From JAAZPG01 sp012797375 (GTDB lineage: Bacteria > Acidobacteriota > Aminicenantia > Aminicenantales > UBA4085), in NCBI GenBank assembly GCA_937868205.1, contig CALMMC010000062.1, positions 1-39,137 on the forward strand: a stretch of 39,137 nt of DNA, in the 5' to 3' direction. The position numbers and the translations under genes were made by a program. The notes under the pieces were generated by a model that saw nothing but the letters and a program-made list of their open reading frames with translations, searched no databases and had not been told where the DNA came from. Below, in pieces: positions 8,228 through 16,960 of the stretch. Each line of letters opens with the position of its first letter. The first letter of the stretch is position 1.

Positions 8228-10612
8228 TCAGGGGACCGGGCTCAGGGCGAAAAGGTAGGGCGCGGCGGCCGTCCGGACGTTCGACTTCCTTTCCAGCCGG
8301 ATCGAAACGCGGTAGAGGAACCGGCCTTTCCAAGGATAAGCGGGCGGGGACTCGACCGTCCGGGTCATCACTTCCCGGCGCGTCGTCACGGAAAAGATCG
8401 CCGCGTCGGCGATGTTCAGTCGCAGGGCGTAGTCGCCGTGGGGCGATCCGAATTCCACGCCGAGCTTTTCCAGAGGCCGGTTCGAGGTGAAGTAGAAATC
8501 ATAATCCCGGTTGTCTTGGAGAATGTCGAACCGCCCGGGCTCGTTCATGATCGCCACTCGGGAGAGGGAATAGAACGTCCAGGGCTCGCCGGAAGCGTGG
8601 ACGATCGGCCGGGGCGACATCAGGACGGGCCGGGGATAATAAACGTACTGAACGAAGAATAGGGCCAGCAGGACCAGGGCCGCAGCCGCGTGTCCCGGGA
8701 AGGGGAGGCGCTTGTCGGACGGGCGGCGGAGGGCGAAAAGGACAACGAAGAGGACCAGGGCGCCGATCCAAACGGCGTTCGGCGTCCACCCGGTTTCCTC
8801 GACCTTGATGAAGGAGGGCAGGAGCCGGGGAAGATAGACGTGGAGATTGCTCAGGGTGATGAACAAGCTTCCGGCCCGCTCGGTCACGCCCATGGTCGTT
8901 TCCTGGTAGAGGGCGTACGGGTGGCGGCAGAGAAGCCAGGTCATCAAGAGCGTCAGCCCGGCCGCCCCGTTGAAGAGATAACGGAACGCGTGCTTCCGGC
9001 CCTCGGCGATAAAGGCGCCGAGGAAGATCGCCGGAACCCAGATCACGGCTACCAGCGGCCGGGCCTGCGGCGCGTATCCCGACCGCTGCGTCAGGAACGC
9101 GGAGGCGAGCACGTAGGGCAGGGCGATGAGGAGCAGCCAGCCGGCGTCGCCGGCTTTTTTCCGGAAGAGGGAGACGCAGCCGAGAAAAGCGAAGAGATAG
9201 AGAGGCGAATAAAGCAGGAGGCCGTCGCGCTGGTCGAGGAAATATCCGGCCAGGGTCTCCCAGCGGAAACGGAACGGGATGCCGGTGAACAGCTCCTTGA
9301 GGAAGCTCAGCGTCTGCTTCCCGTCCATGGCCCCCTGCCAGGAGACGGACGTCGGGTTGAGCGAGCCGTAGAGGGCGTGCTGGACGGCGAAATAGGCGGC
9401 CGCGAAGACGCCGGCCGGGAGGATCAGGGCGGCCAGGCGGCGTCCCCGATCGGCCGGATCATTTCCTTTCCAGATCCGGAGGATCGCGTAGAGGAAGAGG
9501 GGCGCCTGGATGAAGGCGTACTTCAGGGCGTGAAACCAGACGAACGAGACGATCAGGATCCCGATCAGGACGCAGTCTCCGGTCCGGCGGGCCGGTTTGA
9601 AGCGCAGCCGGCGGAACACATACATTCCGGCCGCGGCGACGACCAGCTCCGGATAGATGTGGAAGGCATAGAAAAAAACCGGGGCCGAGAGGGTGACCAG
9701 GGCCCAGAGGGCGAACGCCAGGCGTTCCCGGGCCCAGGCCTGCCGGGCATAGAGATAAACCTGGATTCCGAAAAAGACTCCGACGAGACTCAGGGCGAAA
9801 CGGACGAGAAAGACCAGGGTGCTTTTGCCCAGGGCCAATCCGAGGGCGTAAAACGGAAGAAGAAGAACCGAAATCCCGGGCGAATGGAAGGAATAGCGGC
9901 TTTCCGGCTTTTTCCCGGGCACCGTGTGCGAGCGCATCGCGACGCCCTCGGGCATGTAGGCCTCGAAGTCCCGGTCCTTGTAATTGTTCGCCAGGTCCAG
10001 ATCCCCGTCCTTGAGCAAGCTGTGGGTGATCAGAAGGTAATGGGGCTCGTCGCCGCCGAAGGACACGCCCCTTCCGCTCACGAGGAGCGCGCCTCCGTTG
10101 ATCAGGAGCAGGGCGAGAACGGACAAGAGGATCAGGCGGCGCCGGGTGGGCCAGGCGAGAAAACGGTCGAGGGCGGCCCCCCAATTCGATTTCCCTTGGC
10201 GGTCGGCCTGGGCGACGCGGACAGCCTTGAGATAGAGGACGGCCAGGAGGACGCCCGCGGCCAGAAGTCCAAGCCTTTCCCGGAGATCGTCCCGGGTCAG
10301 GTAATGCACCAAGGCCAGGGGAGCCAGGAGGAAGAACAGCGCCGGCAGATAGGTCGGAAAATCGAGGGCCAGCGCTTCCTTGTAGCTCAGCCGGCTGTTT
10401 TTCGTCCAGATCTGGCTGATCAAGGCCCAGAGCCCGGCGAGAAGGATGAAGATCAGGATGGCGGACACGAGGAGAGGACCGGCTTCGGGCCGGAAGGCGT
10501 GGTTGCGGATGGTGAAATCCGGGGCCTGGACGTTCAGCCGGAGAATGAGCGCGATCCCCGCCGACAGGACGAAAAAGACGATAGGCCGGAGGATGCGGCG
10601 GAGGATTTTCAT
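8228..10612 (-). CDS. GT-C fold polytopic membrane glycosyltransferase (PMT/ArnT-like), paralogue 2
   Basis: The 794-residue protein is a full-length homologue of the one encoded at 1601-3973, with matching blocks GGDEPHYLLITHSLL, YFLDQRDGLL and LLPSFIK, and the same C-terminal soluble segment after the last membrane helix. The acidic loop motif GGDEPHY is the expected catalytic region of a GT-C enzyme using a polyprenyl-phosphate sugar. The open frame continues to 10759, but ATG 10612 (MKILRRILRPIVFF) starts directly at the first membrane helix and is 7 nt from a promoter -10 box. That is the same leaderless geometry as its paralogue. It is divergent from the radical SAM gene across 86 bp. 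Substrate specificity is unknown; the pair could modify different acceptors or use different sugars. Confidence 0.75.
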   Translation of the reverse strand: MKILRRILRPIVFFVLSAGIALILRLNVQAPDFTIRNHAFRPEAGPLLVSAILIFILLAGLWALISQIWTKNSRLSYKEALALDFPTYLPALFFLLAPLALVHYLTRDDLRERLGLLAAGVLLAVLYLKAVRVAQADRQGKSNWGAALDRFLAWPTRRRLILLSVLALLLINGGALLVSGRGVSFGGDEPHYLLITHSLLKDGDLDLANNYKDRDFEAYMPEGVAMRSHTVPGKKPESRYSFHSPGISVLLLPFYALGLALGKSTLVFLVRFALSLVGVFFGIQVYLYARQAWARERLAFALWALVTLSAPVFFYAFHIYPELVVAAAGMYVFRRLRFKPARRTGDCVLIGILIVSFVWFHALKYAFIQAPLFLYAILRIWKGNDPADRGRRLAALILPAGVFAAAYFAVQHALYGSLNPTSVSWQGAMDGKQTLSFLKELFTGIPFRFRWETLAGYFLDQRDGLLLYSPLYLFAFLGCVSLFRKKAGDAGWLLLIALPYVLASAFLTQRSGYAPQARPLVAVIWVPAIFLGAFIAEGRKHAFRYLFNGAAGLTLLMTWLLCRHPYALYQETTMGVTERAGSLFITLSNLHVYLPRLLPSFIKVEETGWTPNAVWIGALVLFVVLFALRRPSDKRLPFPGHAAAALVLLALFFVQYVYYPRPVLMSPRPIVHASGEPWTFYSLSRVAIMNEPGRFDILQDNRDYDFYFTSNRPLEKLGVEFGSPHGDYALRLNIADAAIFSVTTRREVMTRTVESPPAYPWKGRFLYRVSIRLERKSNVRTAAAPYLFALSPVP

Positions 10613-10619
10613 CGCCAAG

Positions 10620-10648
10620 ACTGTATGTCGGACCGACGGACAAGTCAA
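10620..10648 (-). promoter_or_regulatory. Sigma70-like promoter predicting a leaderless mRNA
   Basis: On the minus strand TTGACT (10648-10643), a 17-nt spacer and TACAGT (10625-10620) precede ATG 10612 by 7 nt. No Shine-Dalgarno sequence is present, so the transcript would begin at the start codon or one base before it. Confidence 0.6.
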
Positions 10649-10683
10649 GAACGCGCCCCGAAGCCGGCGACGGCATTTTAGTC

Positions 10684-10689
10684 TATAAT
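10684..10689 (+). promoter_or_regulatory. Consensus -10 box of the radical SAM gene
   Basis: A perfect TATAAT lies 9 nt before ATG 10699. No convincing -35 is seen at 16-18 nt. Position implies a leader of only a few bases; no ribosome binding site precedes the ATG. Confidence 0.5.
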
Positions 10690-10698
10690 GAGTCCGCC

Positions 10699-12294
10699 AT
10701 GAACGACCGGGCCGCCTCGATCCCCGATCCGCCGGGGACGATTTTCCTCGAGCTGACAAGCGCCTGCAACATGCATTGCGCGTTCTGCCCTTCGGATGTC
10801 CTCCGCCGGCCGAAGGAGCACTTGTCCGAAGCCCGCCTGAAGAGTTTCCTCGGCCAGCTCCATGACCTCGGCCTCCGTCCCCCCGTCCTTCTCAACATTT
10901 TGGGCGAGCCGCTCCTCAACAAGAAGGTTTACCCGCTCCTGGACGACTTGGAGGCGGCCGGGCATCCGGTCACCCTCATCACGAACATGACCCTCCTGGG
11001 CGACGGCGCCCTTCGCCGGGAGCTGCTTCGCCACGGCAACCTGACCTTGGCCTTGAGCTTTCAGACGGCCACGCCCCGCTCGTATGCCCTGCGGGGATAC
11101 AGCCGCCTGCCGTTTCGGGCTTACGAGCGGATTCTCTGGAAGGTCATCGAGGACAAGTTCCGGCTGAACAGCGGCGCCCGGCTCGAAATGCATGTCGCCT
11201 CGAATTACGTCATGAGCCGCGACGCGACCATCCAGGCCGACGGCGGAGCCGGGCTCTGGGCCAATTTCCCGGATGAAAAAGCCGAGGGGCGGTGGATCGC
11301 CCGGACGCTCCGGCGGCTGGAACGCCTGGCCAAGCGGATGAAAAGAAGATATCCCGATTCCTTCGCTTCCGCCCGGGAGACGGCCGCGGTGAAATACCGG
11401 GATCATGTCGGGACGAAAATCGCCGTGGACCGGGCCGGCCTGCCCCCCGGTTTCCACCGGCTGAAGGACGAGGTCTTCTGGGGCTACATGGCCTTGCCCG
11501 ACGTCTTCCTCGTGTTCAAATCCCTGGAGCTCTGGACCCGGGATCGGACGTTCCTTCAGACCGCTTTCCCCCCGGGGCGGTTCACCTACGTGGAGGAGCG
11601 CCTCGAGCCGCGGCCTTGCCCCATGACCGGCAACCTGGGCCTGTTGGCCGGAGGAAATTTCGTCCTCTGCTGCCTGGATTATGAAGGGGAAATGGACTTG
11701 GGTCACATCGACCGAACGCCGGTGGCCGATGTTCTCCGAGCCGAACGGCGGGCGGCCGTCCGCCGCGATGCGATGGCCGAGGCGCTCTGCCGTCGGTGCC
11801 GGGGCAATCTTTTCGTCTTCGAAACGACCCTCCTTCCGGACCGGGCGGAACAAACGGTCGACAAGTTCGGCCGCGGCTTCTGGCCCCGCGAAGACGGATT
11901 GCACGGCGTAGGCGGCCGCTGGACCGACGGAAAGGGTTGGGCGTATGTCTACGCCCGCCTCCCCGCCCGGAGGATCCGCCTCGCATTCCGGTCCGATTTC
12001 GATGACGATGCGCCTCTCCGGCTGGCGGTGTCGGCGTATGACCGGGATGCCGGCGCCTTCCCCGCCGTCTCCGCGTCTTGGCCCCTGGCCGGGCGGAAGG
12101 GGCGGACGGCCGTCTTCGAAGCGGGCTTCGATTTTCTCAGCGACCGCCTTTACCGGATCGAAATCGAATCGCCCTCCTTCGTCCCGGACGAGACGCTCGG
12201 AAACGGCGACACCCGCCGCCTCGGCCTGGCGGTCTATTCGATTTCGATCGGGACGCCGCCGGCGTCTCGGCCGGAGCCGGCGCCCGGCCGCTGA
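10699..12294 (+). CDS. Radical SAM/SPASM protein with extra C-terminal domain
   Basis: The 531-residue protein is a radical SAM enzyme. CNMHCAFC (Cys23, Cys27, Cys30) binds the [4Fe-4S] cluster that cleaves S-adenosylmethionine, and NILGEPLLN (66-74) fits the SAM-contacting strand. A SPASM-type auxiliary cluster region follows, with Cys near 305, paired Cys323-Cys324, and Cys364/Cys367 in CRRC. A helical, basic insertion of about 100 residues lies between the two. Residues from about 387 to the end form a separate, Cys-poor and probably beta-rich domain (RIRLAFRSDF) that I do not recognise. It may bind a carbohydrate or peptide substrate. The gene is transcribed from a TATAAT 9 nt upstream and precedes the TolC-family gene by about 110 bp. 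The reaction is unknown. Confidence 0.8.
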   Translation: MNDRAASIPDPPGTIFLELTSACNMHCAFCPSDVLRRPKEHLSEARLKSFLGQLHDLGLRPPVLLNILGEPLLNKKVYPLLDDLEAAGHPVTLITNMTLLGDGALRRELLRHGNLTLALSFQTATPRSYALRGYSRLPFRAYERILWKVIEDKFRLNSGARLEMHVASNYVMSRDATIQADGGAGLWANFPDEKAEGRWIARTLRRLERLAKRMKRRYPDSFASARETAAVKYRDHVGTKIAVDRAGLPPGFHRLKDEVFWGYMALPDVFLVFKSLELWTRDRTFLQTAFPPGRFTYVEERLEPRPCPMTGNLGLLAGGNFVLCCLDYEGEMDLGHIDRTPVADVLRAERRAAVRRDAMAEALCRRCRGNLFVFETTLLPDRAEQTVDKFGRGFWPREDGLHGVGGRWTDGKGWAYVYARLPARRIRLAFRSDFDDDAPLRLAVSAYDRDAGAFPAVSASWPLAGRKGRTAVFEAGFDFLSDRLYRIEIESPSFVPDETLGNGDTRRLGLAVYSISIGTPPASRPEPAPGR

Positions 12295-12402
12295 ACCCCG
12301 CCTCTGTTTTTCCGTATGAATCCGAGACGGCCGGACCGCCGCCTTTCCTCGCTTTCCGGAGGAAACGGAAACGGCGCGACCCGGATCTCAGGGAGGTTTG
12401 CC

Positions 12403-13944
12403 GTGAACATCCGCCGGATCATTCTCGCTCTGTTAACGATCGGCGCGGCTTTTGGGCCGCTGGCCGCTGAAGACGGAGCCGTTTGGCCGCTGACCCTGGA
12501 CGAAGCGATCGCCCGGGCGCTTAAAAACAACCTCGACATCGCCGTCGAATCCTACAATCCCGAGCTGGCGGAAGGACAGCTTTTCAAGGCCCGGGAGACC
12601 TTCCTGCCTCAATTCGATCTCAGCTTCGGCGACGATCACCGGGAAAGCCCCTCGTACTGGTGGCTGCAGGGCGAAGGGACGAGCATCGATAAATACCGGA
12701 ACTATTCCGCGGGGATCGCTCAGATGATCCCGACCGGCGGCCGCTTTTCGCTCTCCTTCCAAGGATATCGGTCGGAGACGAATCAATCCTTTCAGCTGAT
12801 CAACCCCCGCTTCGGGACGACGCTGGCTGTGTCCTTCAGTCAGCCGCTTCTCAAGGATTTCGGGCTCAAGATCGCCCGCCGCCAGATCCTGGAGGCTGAA
12901 AACAGCCTCGAGATCGCCGATGTCCAGCTCCGCGGGGCGATGATGGAGACCATTTACCTCGTCCAGGAAGCGTATTGGAATTTCGTTTACGCCGTCGACA
13001 GCCTCCAGGTCAAGCGGCAGTCGCTCGAGCTGGGCCGCGACCTCCTGGCCAAAAACAAGAAGGAGGTCGAATTCGGCCAGCTGGCCCCGATCGAGATCCT
13101 AAACGCCGAGGCGGCCGTCGCCCAGAGGGAAGCCGACTTGATCCAGGCCGAAGCGATGGTCACCCGCTCCCGCGAGGTGCTGAAAACGATCCTGAATCTT
13201 CCGGCCGAAGCTCCGGGGACGATCCTCGAGCCCGTCGACCGCCCGGTCGCGCAAGGGGTCTCCTTGAGCCTGGACGAGGCGTTGAAACAAGCCGCCGCGA
13301 ACCGGACCGATCTCCAGGCCCTCCGCAAGACCATCGACAATAAATCCCTCAGCTTGGAATTCGCCCGGAACCAGATGCTGCCCGCCTTGAATTTCGAATT
13401 CTCTTACATGAGCCCGGGGATTTCGGGGGACCGGATCAAGTACCTCGACGACAACCCGATGACCGGAATCATCATCGGGAAGGAGCCGGGAAGCGCGGGA
13501 GACGCGACGAAGGATGCGGCCCGGTTCCGGTACAGCAATTGGAGCGTCGGCTTGACGCTCTCCTTTCCCCTGGGCCATGCTTTGACAAGGGCCGACGCGG
13601 CCGTTGCCCGGATCGACCTCGCCCAGAGCGAAGCCAGGCTGAAGAGCCTCGAGCGGCAGGTCGCCCTTGACGTCGCCGACGCCGTCCGAGCGGTCGAGAC
13701 CGACGCCAAGCGGATCGAGGCCTATCGTCTGGCTCGGGAGCTGGCGGAAAAAAGCCTCGAGGCGGAGCAGAAAAAACTGGCCGTAGGGATGTCGACGAAC
13801 TACTTCGTCCTGGATTTCCAGGACCGCCTGGCTAATGCCCGGTCCTTGGAGCTCAAGGCCAAGATCGACTACATCCTGTCCGTCGAACGCCTGGAGAAGG
13901 CCACGGGGATGAGCCTCGTCCGGCGCGGGGTCCGTCTGCCTTGA
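12403..13944 (+). CDS. TolC-family outer-membrane efflux/channel protein
   Basis: The 513-residue precursor has a signal peptide (NIRRIILALLTIGAAFGPLAAE) and two OEP-type repeats of long heptad-rich helices separated by beta segments. LTLDEAIARALKNNLDI opens the first repeat and SLDEALKQAAANRTDL the second, a standard TolC signature. Such proteins form trimeric outer-membrane channels for type I secretion or RND/MFS/ABC export. I choose GTG 12403 because AGGGAGG lies just upstream and the signal peptide follows at once; the open frame extends to 12316 without adding a plausible leader. No membrane-fusion or pump gene adjoins it here, so its partner and cargo are unknown. A two-component pair follows 31 bp downstream. 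Confidence 0.88.
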   Translation: MNIRRIILALLTIGAAFGPLAAEDGAVWPLTLDEAIARALKNNLDIAVESYNPELAEGQLFKARETFLPQFDLSFGDDHRESPSYWWLQGEGTSIDKYRNYSAGIAQMIPTGGRFSLSFQGYRSETNQSFQLINPRFGTTLAVSFSQPLLKDFGLKIARRQILEAENSLEIADVQLRGAMMETIYLVQEAYWNFVYAVDSLQVKRQSLELGRDLLAKNKKEVEFGQLAPIEILNAEAAVAQREADLIQAEAMVTRSREVLKTILNLPAEAPGTILEPVDRPVAQGVSLSLDEALKQAAANRTDLQALRKTIDNKSLSLEFARNQMLPALNFEFSYMSPGISGDRIKYLDDNPMTGIIIGKEPGSAGDATKDAARFRYSNWSVGLTLSFPLGHALTRADAAVARIDLAQSEARLKSLERQVALDVADAVRAVETDAKRIEAYRLARELAEKSLEAEQKKLAVGMSTNYFVLDFQDRLANARSLELKAKIDYILSVERLEKATGMSLVRRGVRLP

Positions 13945-13975
13945 CTTTCGCGGGGAGCCTGATTACCCTGAGGGC

Positions 13976-15553
13976 GTGAAAAAAGGGAACCGGGGCGGCG
14001 CTCCATCCTTAAAGGAGAGAAAAAGCGCCTCTTTAAAGCCCCCCCGGGCGGATCGCCGTTCGGAGAGGAAGACGGTTCCCCTGAGGAATGCAGGGGCCTC
14101 GGCGCCGGACGGGGAATGCGGGAAAAAATTCCGCGTTCTTTTCAAATCCTTGACCCAAGGCGTCGTGTACCGGGACGCCCGCGACGCCGTCATCGACGCC
14201 AATCCCGCGGCCTTGAAAATGCTGGGGTGCGCCCGGAAGGAACTCCTTTCCCCTGATCCGTCCCGTCCAGGCTGGATCTTGACCGGAGAGGACGGCCTTC
14301 CGCTCCGCCCCGCCGATCATCCCTCGAAGGTCGCCCTCCGAACCGGCCGGCCCGTCCGAGGCGTCCGGGTTCGAGTGATCCAGTCCCGGTCCGGGAACGT
14401 CCGCCGCCTCATCGTCGACGCCGTTCCTGAGTTCCGCGGGGGCGGGAAAACGCCGTTCCGGGTTCTGGTGATCCTTCAGGACGTCACCGAGCGGAAGCGG
14501 CTGGAAATCAAGCTCCGGGAGGACGAGGAGAAATACCGGACGCTTTTCGGAACCTCGGACGAGGCCATTCTCCTCATGATCGATGAGATGTTCATCGACT
14601 GCAACGATCGATCGGTCAGGCTCTACGGGTGTTCCTCCAAGGAGGACCTGATCGGCCATTCGCCCTGGGAATTCTCTCCTCCCGCGCAACCTGACGGGCG
14701 CGATTCCCGCGAAAAGGCCCGGGCCTATATCGCCGCGGCGGTCGCCGGCGCGCCGCAACGGTTTTACTGGCGGCACCGAAGAAAAGACGGCGGGCTGATC
14801 GAGACCGAGGTCTGCTTGAACGGCCTTGTCCTGAACAACCGGATCCACGTCCAGGCGATCGTTCAGGACATCGGCGAGCGCAAAAGGGCCGAGGAGGAAA
14901 TCCAGCGCTCCCTGCGGGAGAAGGAAACCCTCCTCCGGGAAATCTATCACCGGACCAAGAACAACATGAATGTCATCGGGGCCATGCTGTCGCTGAAGTC
15001 CCGGGCGATCGACGACGAAAGGATCGCGGCCGTTTTTCGGGACATCGAGGACAAGATCCGGGCGATGGCCCTGGTCCACCGGAAGCTATACGAGTCGAAA
15101 GATCTCCACCGCATCGATCTGAAGGACTACGTTTCCGACCTCGCCGCCCAGCTGGCGGAAAGCCACCCCGAGGCGGCCGCGGCCGTCGAGGTGAAGCTGG
15201 ATCTGGAGGAGCTGCCGGTCCCGATCGACGTCGCCATCCCCTGCGGGATGATCCTCAACGAGCTGTTTTCCAACGTCTATAAGCATGCGTTCCCCGGCTC
15301 CGGCCGGGGCGAAATCCGGATCCGCCTGGCCCGGTCGACCGACGGAAAAACCATCGAGCTCGATTTCGCCGACAACGGCCGCGGCGTGCCTCCGGGATTC
15401 GACCTTTTAGCCCAAGCGACGCTCGGGTTACAGACTCTGGTCATGCTGGTCGAGCATCAACTCCGGGGCGCGGTCCGGTTCGAGACGGAAAAAGGCGTGA
15501 CTTGCCTGATCCGCTTTCCCTCCAAAGCCTTTTTCGCGGAGGAGGGGGCATGA
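13976..15553 (+). CDS. PAS-PAS sensor histidine kinase of the HisKA_2 class
   Basis: The 525-residue kinase lacks membrane segments and is probably cytoplasmic. After a basic tail of about 50 residues come a PAS/PAC unit (about 52-170) and a second one (about 186-305). The HisKA_2 dimerisation domain carries the phospho-accepting His325 in EIYHRTKNNM. The HATPase domain has an N-box (LNELFSNVYKHAF) and a G-box (DNGRGVPPGF). This class often signals through detached response regulators rather than DNA-binding ones, and here the next gene overlaps the stop by ATGA and encodes a receiver-only protein. The start used is GTG 13976 with GAGGG close upstream; a later start cannot be excluded. The PAS ligand is unknown. 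Confidence 0.9.
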   Translation: MKKGNRGGAPSLKERKSASLKPPRADRRSERKTVPLRNAGASAPDGECGKKFRVLFKSLTQGVVYRDARDAVIDANPAALKMLGCARKELLSPDPSRPGWILTGEDGLPLRPADHPSKVALRTGRPVRGVRVRVIQSRSGNVRRLIVDAVPEFRGGGKTPFRVLVILQDVTERKRLEIKLREDEEKYRTLFGTSDEAILLMIDEMFIDCNDRSVRLYGCSSKEDLIGHSPWEFSPPAQPDGRDSREKARAYIAAAVAGAPQRFYWRHRRKDGGLIETEVCLNGLVLNNRIHVQAIVQDIGERKRAEEEIQRSLREKETLLREIYHRTKNNMNVIGAMLSLKSRAIDDERIAAVFRDIEDKIRAMALVHRKLYESKDLHRIDLKDYVSDLAAQLAESHPEAAAAVEVKLDLEELPVPIDVAIPCGMILNELFSNVYKHAFPGSGRGEIRIRLARSTDGKTIELDFADNGRGVPPGFDLLAQATLGLQTLVMLVEHQLRGAVRFETEKGVTCLIRFPSKAFFAEEGA

Positions 15554-15921
15554 AGCGCGAGCCGGCCGTTCTTTTAGCCGAGGACGAGGCCCTCATCGCT
15601 ATGGATCTGAGCGCCCGCTTGAAAAACGCCGGCTGCGGCCGCGTCCAGGTCGTGGCCACGGGGGAGGAAGCTCTCGCCTGGGCGGGACGAGAGCGCTTCG
15701 ATGTCATCATCATGGACAATCACTTGGCCGGATCCATGGACGGGGTCGAGACCGCCGCCCGCCTCCGGGCGGAAGGGGCCGTCCCCTTCGTGTTCATCAC
15801 CGGTTATCCAAAGGAAGAAATATGCGGCGGGCGGACGCTTTCTCTCGCCCCGTTCATCTGCCTGGAAAAGCCGGTCGACTTCAATCAGCTTTTGGCCGCG
15901 ATCGAAGCTCTTTTGTCCTGA
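15550..15921 (+). CDS. Single-domain response regulator (CheY-like receiver)
   Basis: The 123-residue protein is a lone receiver domain. Visible residues are the acidic pair Glu11-Asp12 (AEDEA), the phospho-acceptor Asp56 in IIMDNHLAG, the Thr in FITGYP and the Lys in LEKPVD. There is no output domain, so it must act by protein contact or as part of a phosphorelay. ATG 15550 overlaps the kinase stop (ATGA) and is preceded by GGAGGGGG. The pair is therefore one translationally coupled unit, and this protein is the obvious phosphate acceptor of the kinase. It is convergent with the barrel-like gene ending at 15978. Confidence 0.92.
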   Translation: MKREPAVLLAEDEALIAMDLSARLKNAGCGRVQVVATGEEALAWAGRERFDVIIMDNHLAGSMDGVETAARLRAEGAVPFVFITGYPKEEICGGRTLSLAPFICLEKPVDFNQLLAAIEALLS

Positions 15922-15977
15922 GCCGGATCCTCCCGGTCTTTGGTTCGCGGCCCGAAACGGCCGGGCATAAGCCGAAG

Positions 15978-16757
15978 TCAGAAAGAACCCGAAAGACCCG
16001 CTGAATAAAACGTGCCGTGGGAAACGGTGAGGGCGGCGAAGATCCTCCAGCGCCGGTCAAGGCGGAAGGCCGTTTCGAGGCCGGCGGCCGGGGCGAGCAC
16101 CAGGGACGGCACGTCGGCCCCTCCTTCCCGGATTTCGGCCATCGTTCCCTCCAGGCCGCCGGCGTACGTGAAATTTCCCAGGATGGTCCGGGCCTGGAGA
16201 ATCCCGTCGGCCGAGAGGCGTCCCCGGAAGGGAAGAACCGAGATCCCGGCCCGCAGCCCGACTTCAAAAGATCCGGCCGATACAACCGTCCACCGCCCCA
16301 GGAGGGACAGTCCCAATCCCTCGAGCCGGACCGTCCCGGCCGCCGTCCCGTCCAGCTCGGCGATGGGAAATCCGATAAGCTGAATCGTTTCCGAGGCCGC
16401 GGCGGTGAAGGGAATCCGGAAGCGGAAAACATCGCCCCGGACGCCGAGGGCGAACCGGCCCCGGCCGAGCGGAAGCCAAAGCTCCGCGAACAGCGAGCCG
16501 CCCGAGGAGGCCAGGTCGATGTCCGCCCGGACGGGGGAACGCATTCCTTGGGGCAGGGCGGCCTCGAGGAAGGCGTTGAATTCGGCCTGGACGGCCTCCC
16601 TGCTGCGGGATTCGATCAAGGAATGAAAGGGCGCGAGCGTCCACCCGCCGCCGCCGATCCGGATCTCCACGGCCGCCCGGCCCGGAGCGGGGGCGGCCAG
16701 AAAGACGGCCGCCAAGGCGGCTCCAAGAAGGCCGGGAAATCTTTTTCCGCCGGGCAT
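15978..16757 (-). CDS. Exported protein, likely outer-membrane beta-barrel, unknown family
   Basis: The 259-residue product has a signal peptide (residues about 1-28, ending APGRAA). The mature part is rich in alternating hydrophobic and polar residues with Gly and aromatic turns, for example GRFALGVRGDVFRFRIPF. It ends in Phe (LSGSF), the usual C-terminal residue recognised by the BAM complex. An outer-membrane beta-barrel of about 8-10 strands is the best guess, but no family is recognised. ATG 16757 is preceded by an AT-rich stretch without a Shine-Dalgarno site. The gene is divergent from the DEAD-box helicase. Confidence 0.6.
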   Translation of the reverse strand: MPGGKRFPGLLGAALAAVFLAAPAPGRAAVEIRIGGGGWTLAPFHSLIESRSREAVQAEFNAFLEAALPQGMRSPVRADIDLASSGGSLFAELWLPLGRGRFALGVRGDVFRFRIPFTAAASETIQLIGFPIAELDGTAAGTVRLEGLGLSLLGRWTVVSAGSFEVGLRAGISVLPFRGRLSADGILQARTILGNFTYAGGLEGTMAEIREGGADVPSLVLAPAAGLETAFRLDRRWRIFAALTVSHGTFYSAGLSGSF

Positions 16758-16960
16758 AATTCTAATTTAGCACAACGAGCCTCCCGGAATCCTCTTTTTT
16801 TCTCCATCTGAATTTCTCTTGCCAGGGAGGGGGTTTTCATGTATATTTCTTCCTTAACATCTGGCCGGTATTAGTGCAAACGAGTCGATTCAAGGAACTT
16901 CCGAGATACGCCGCTTGACTTCCCCCCTTATGTTGAAATTCTATTCTCAAGGATTTTTTA
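16758..16960. promoter_or_regulatory. AT-rich divergent promoter region
   Basis: This 203-bp region between two divergent genes is markedly richer in A and T than its surroundings. TTGACT (16915-16920) with TTCTAT 18 nt downstream could serve the helicase, and AAGGA (16949-16953) is its ribosome binding site. On the minus strand TAAATT (16769-16764) lies 6 nt before the ATG of the barrel-like gene. A long unstructured leader before a DEAD-box helicase recalls cold-inducible genes, but no specific element is recognised. Confidence 0.35.

Noticed and set aside
8690..10681. 663-codon plus-strand open frame opposite GT-C paralogue 2
   Set aside because: Translation is Glu/Gly/Arg/Gln-rich and hydrophilic throughout, the antisense image of a membrane protein; no family is recognisable.
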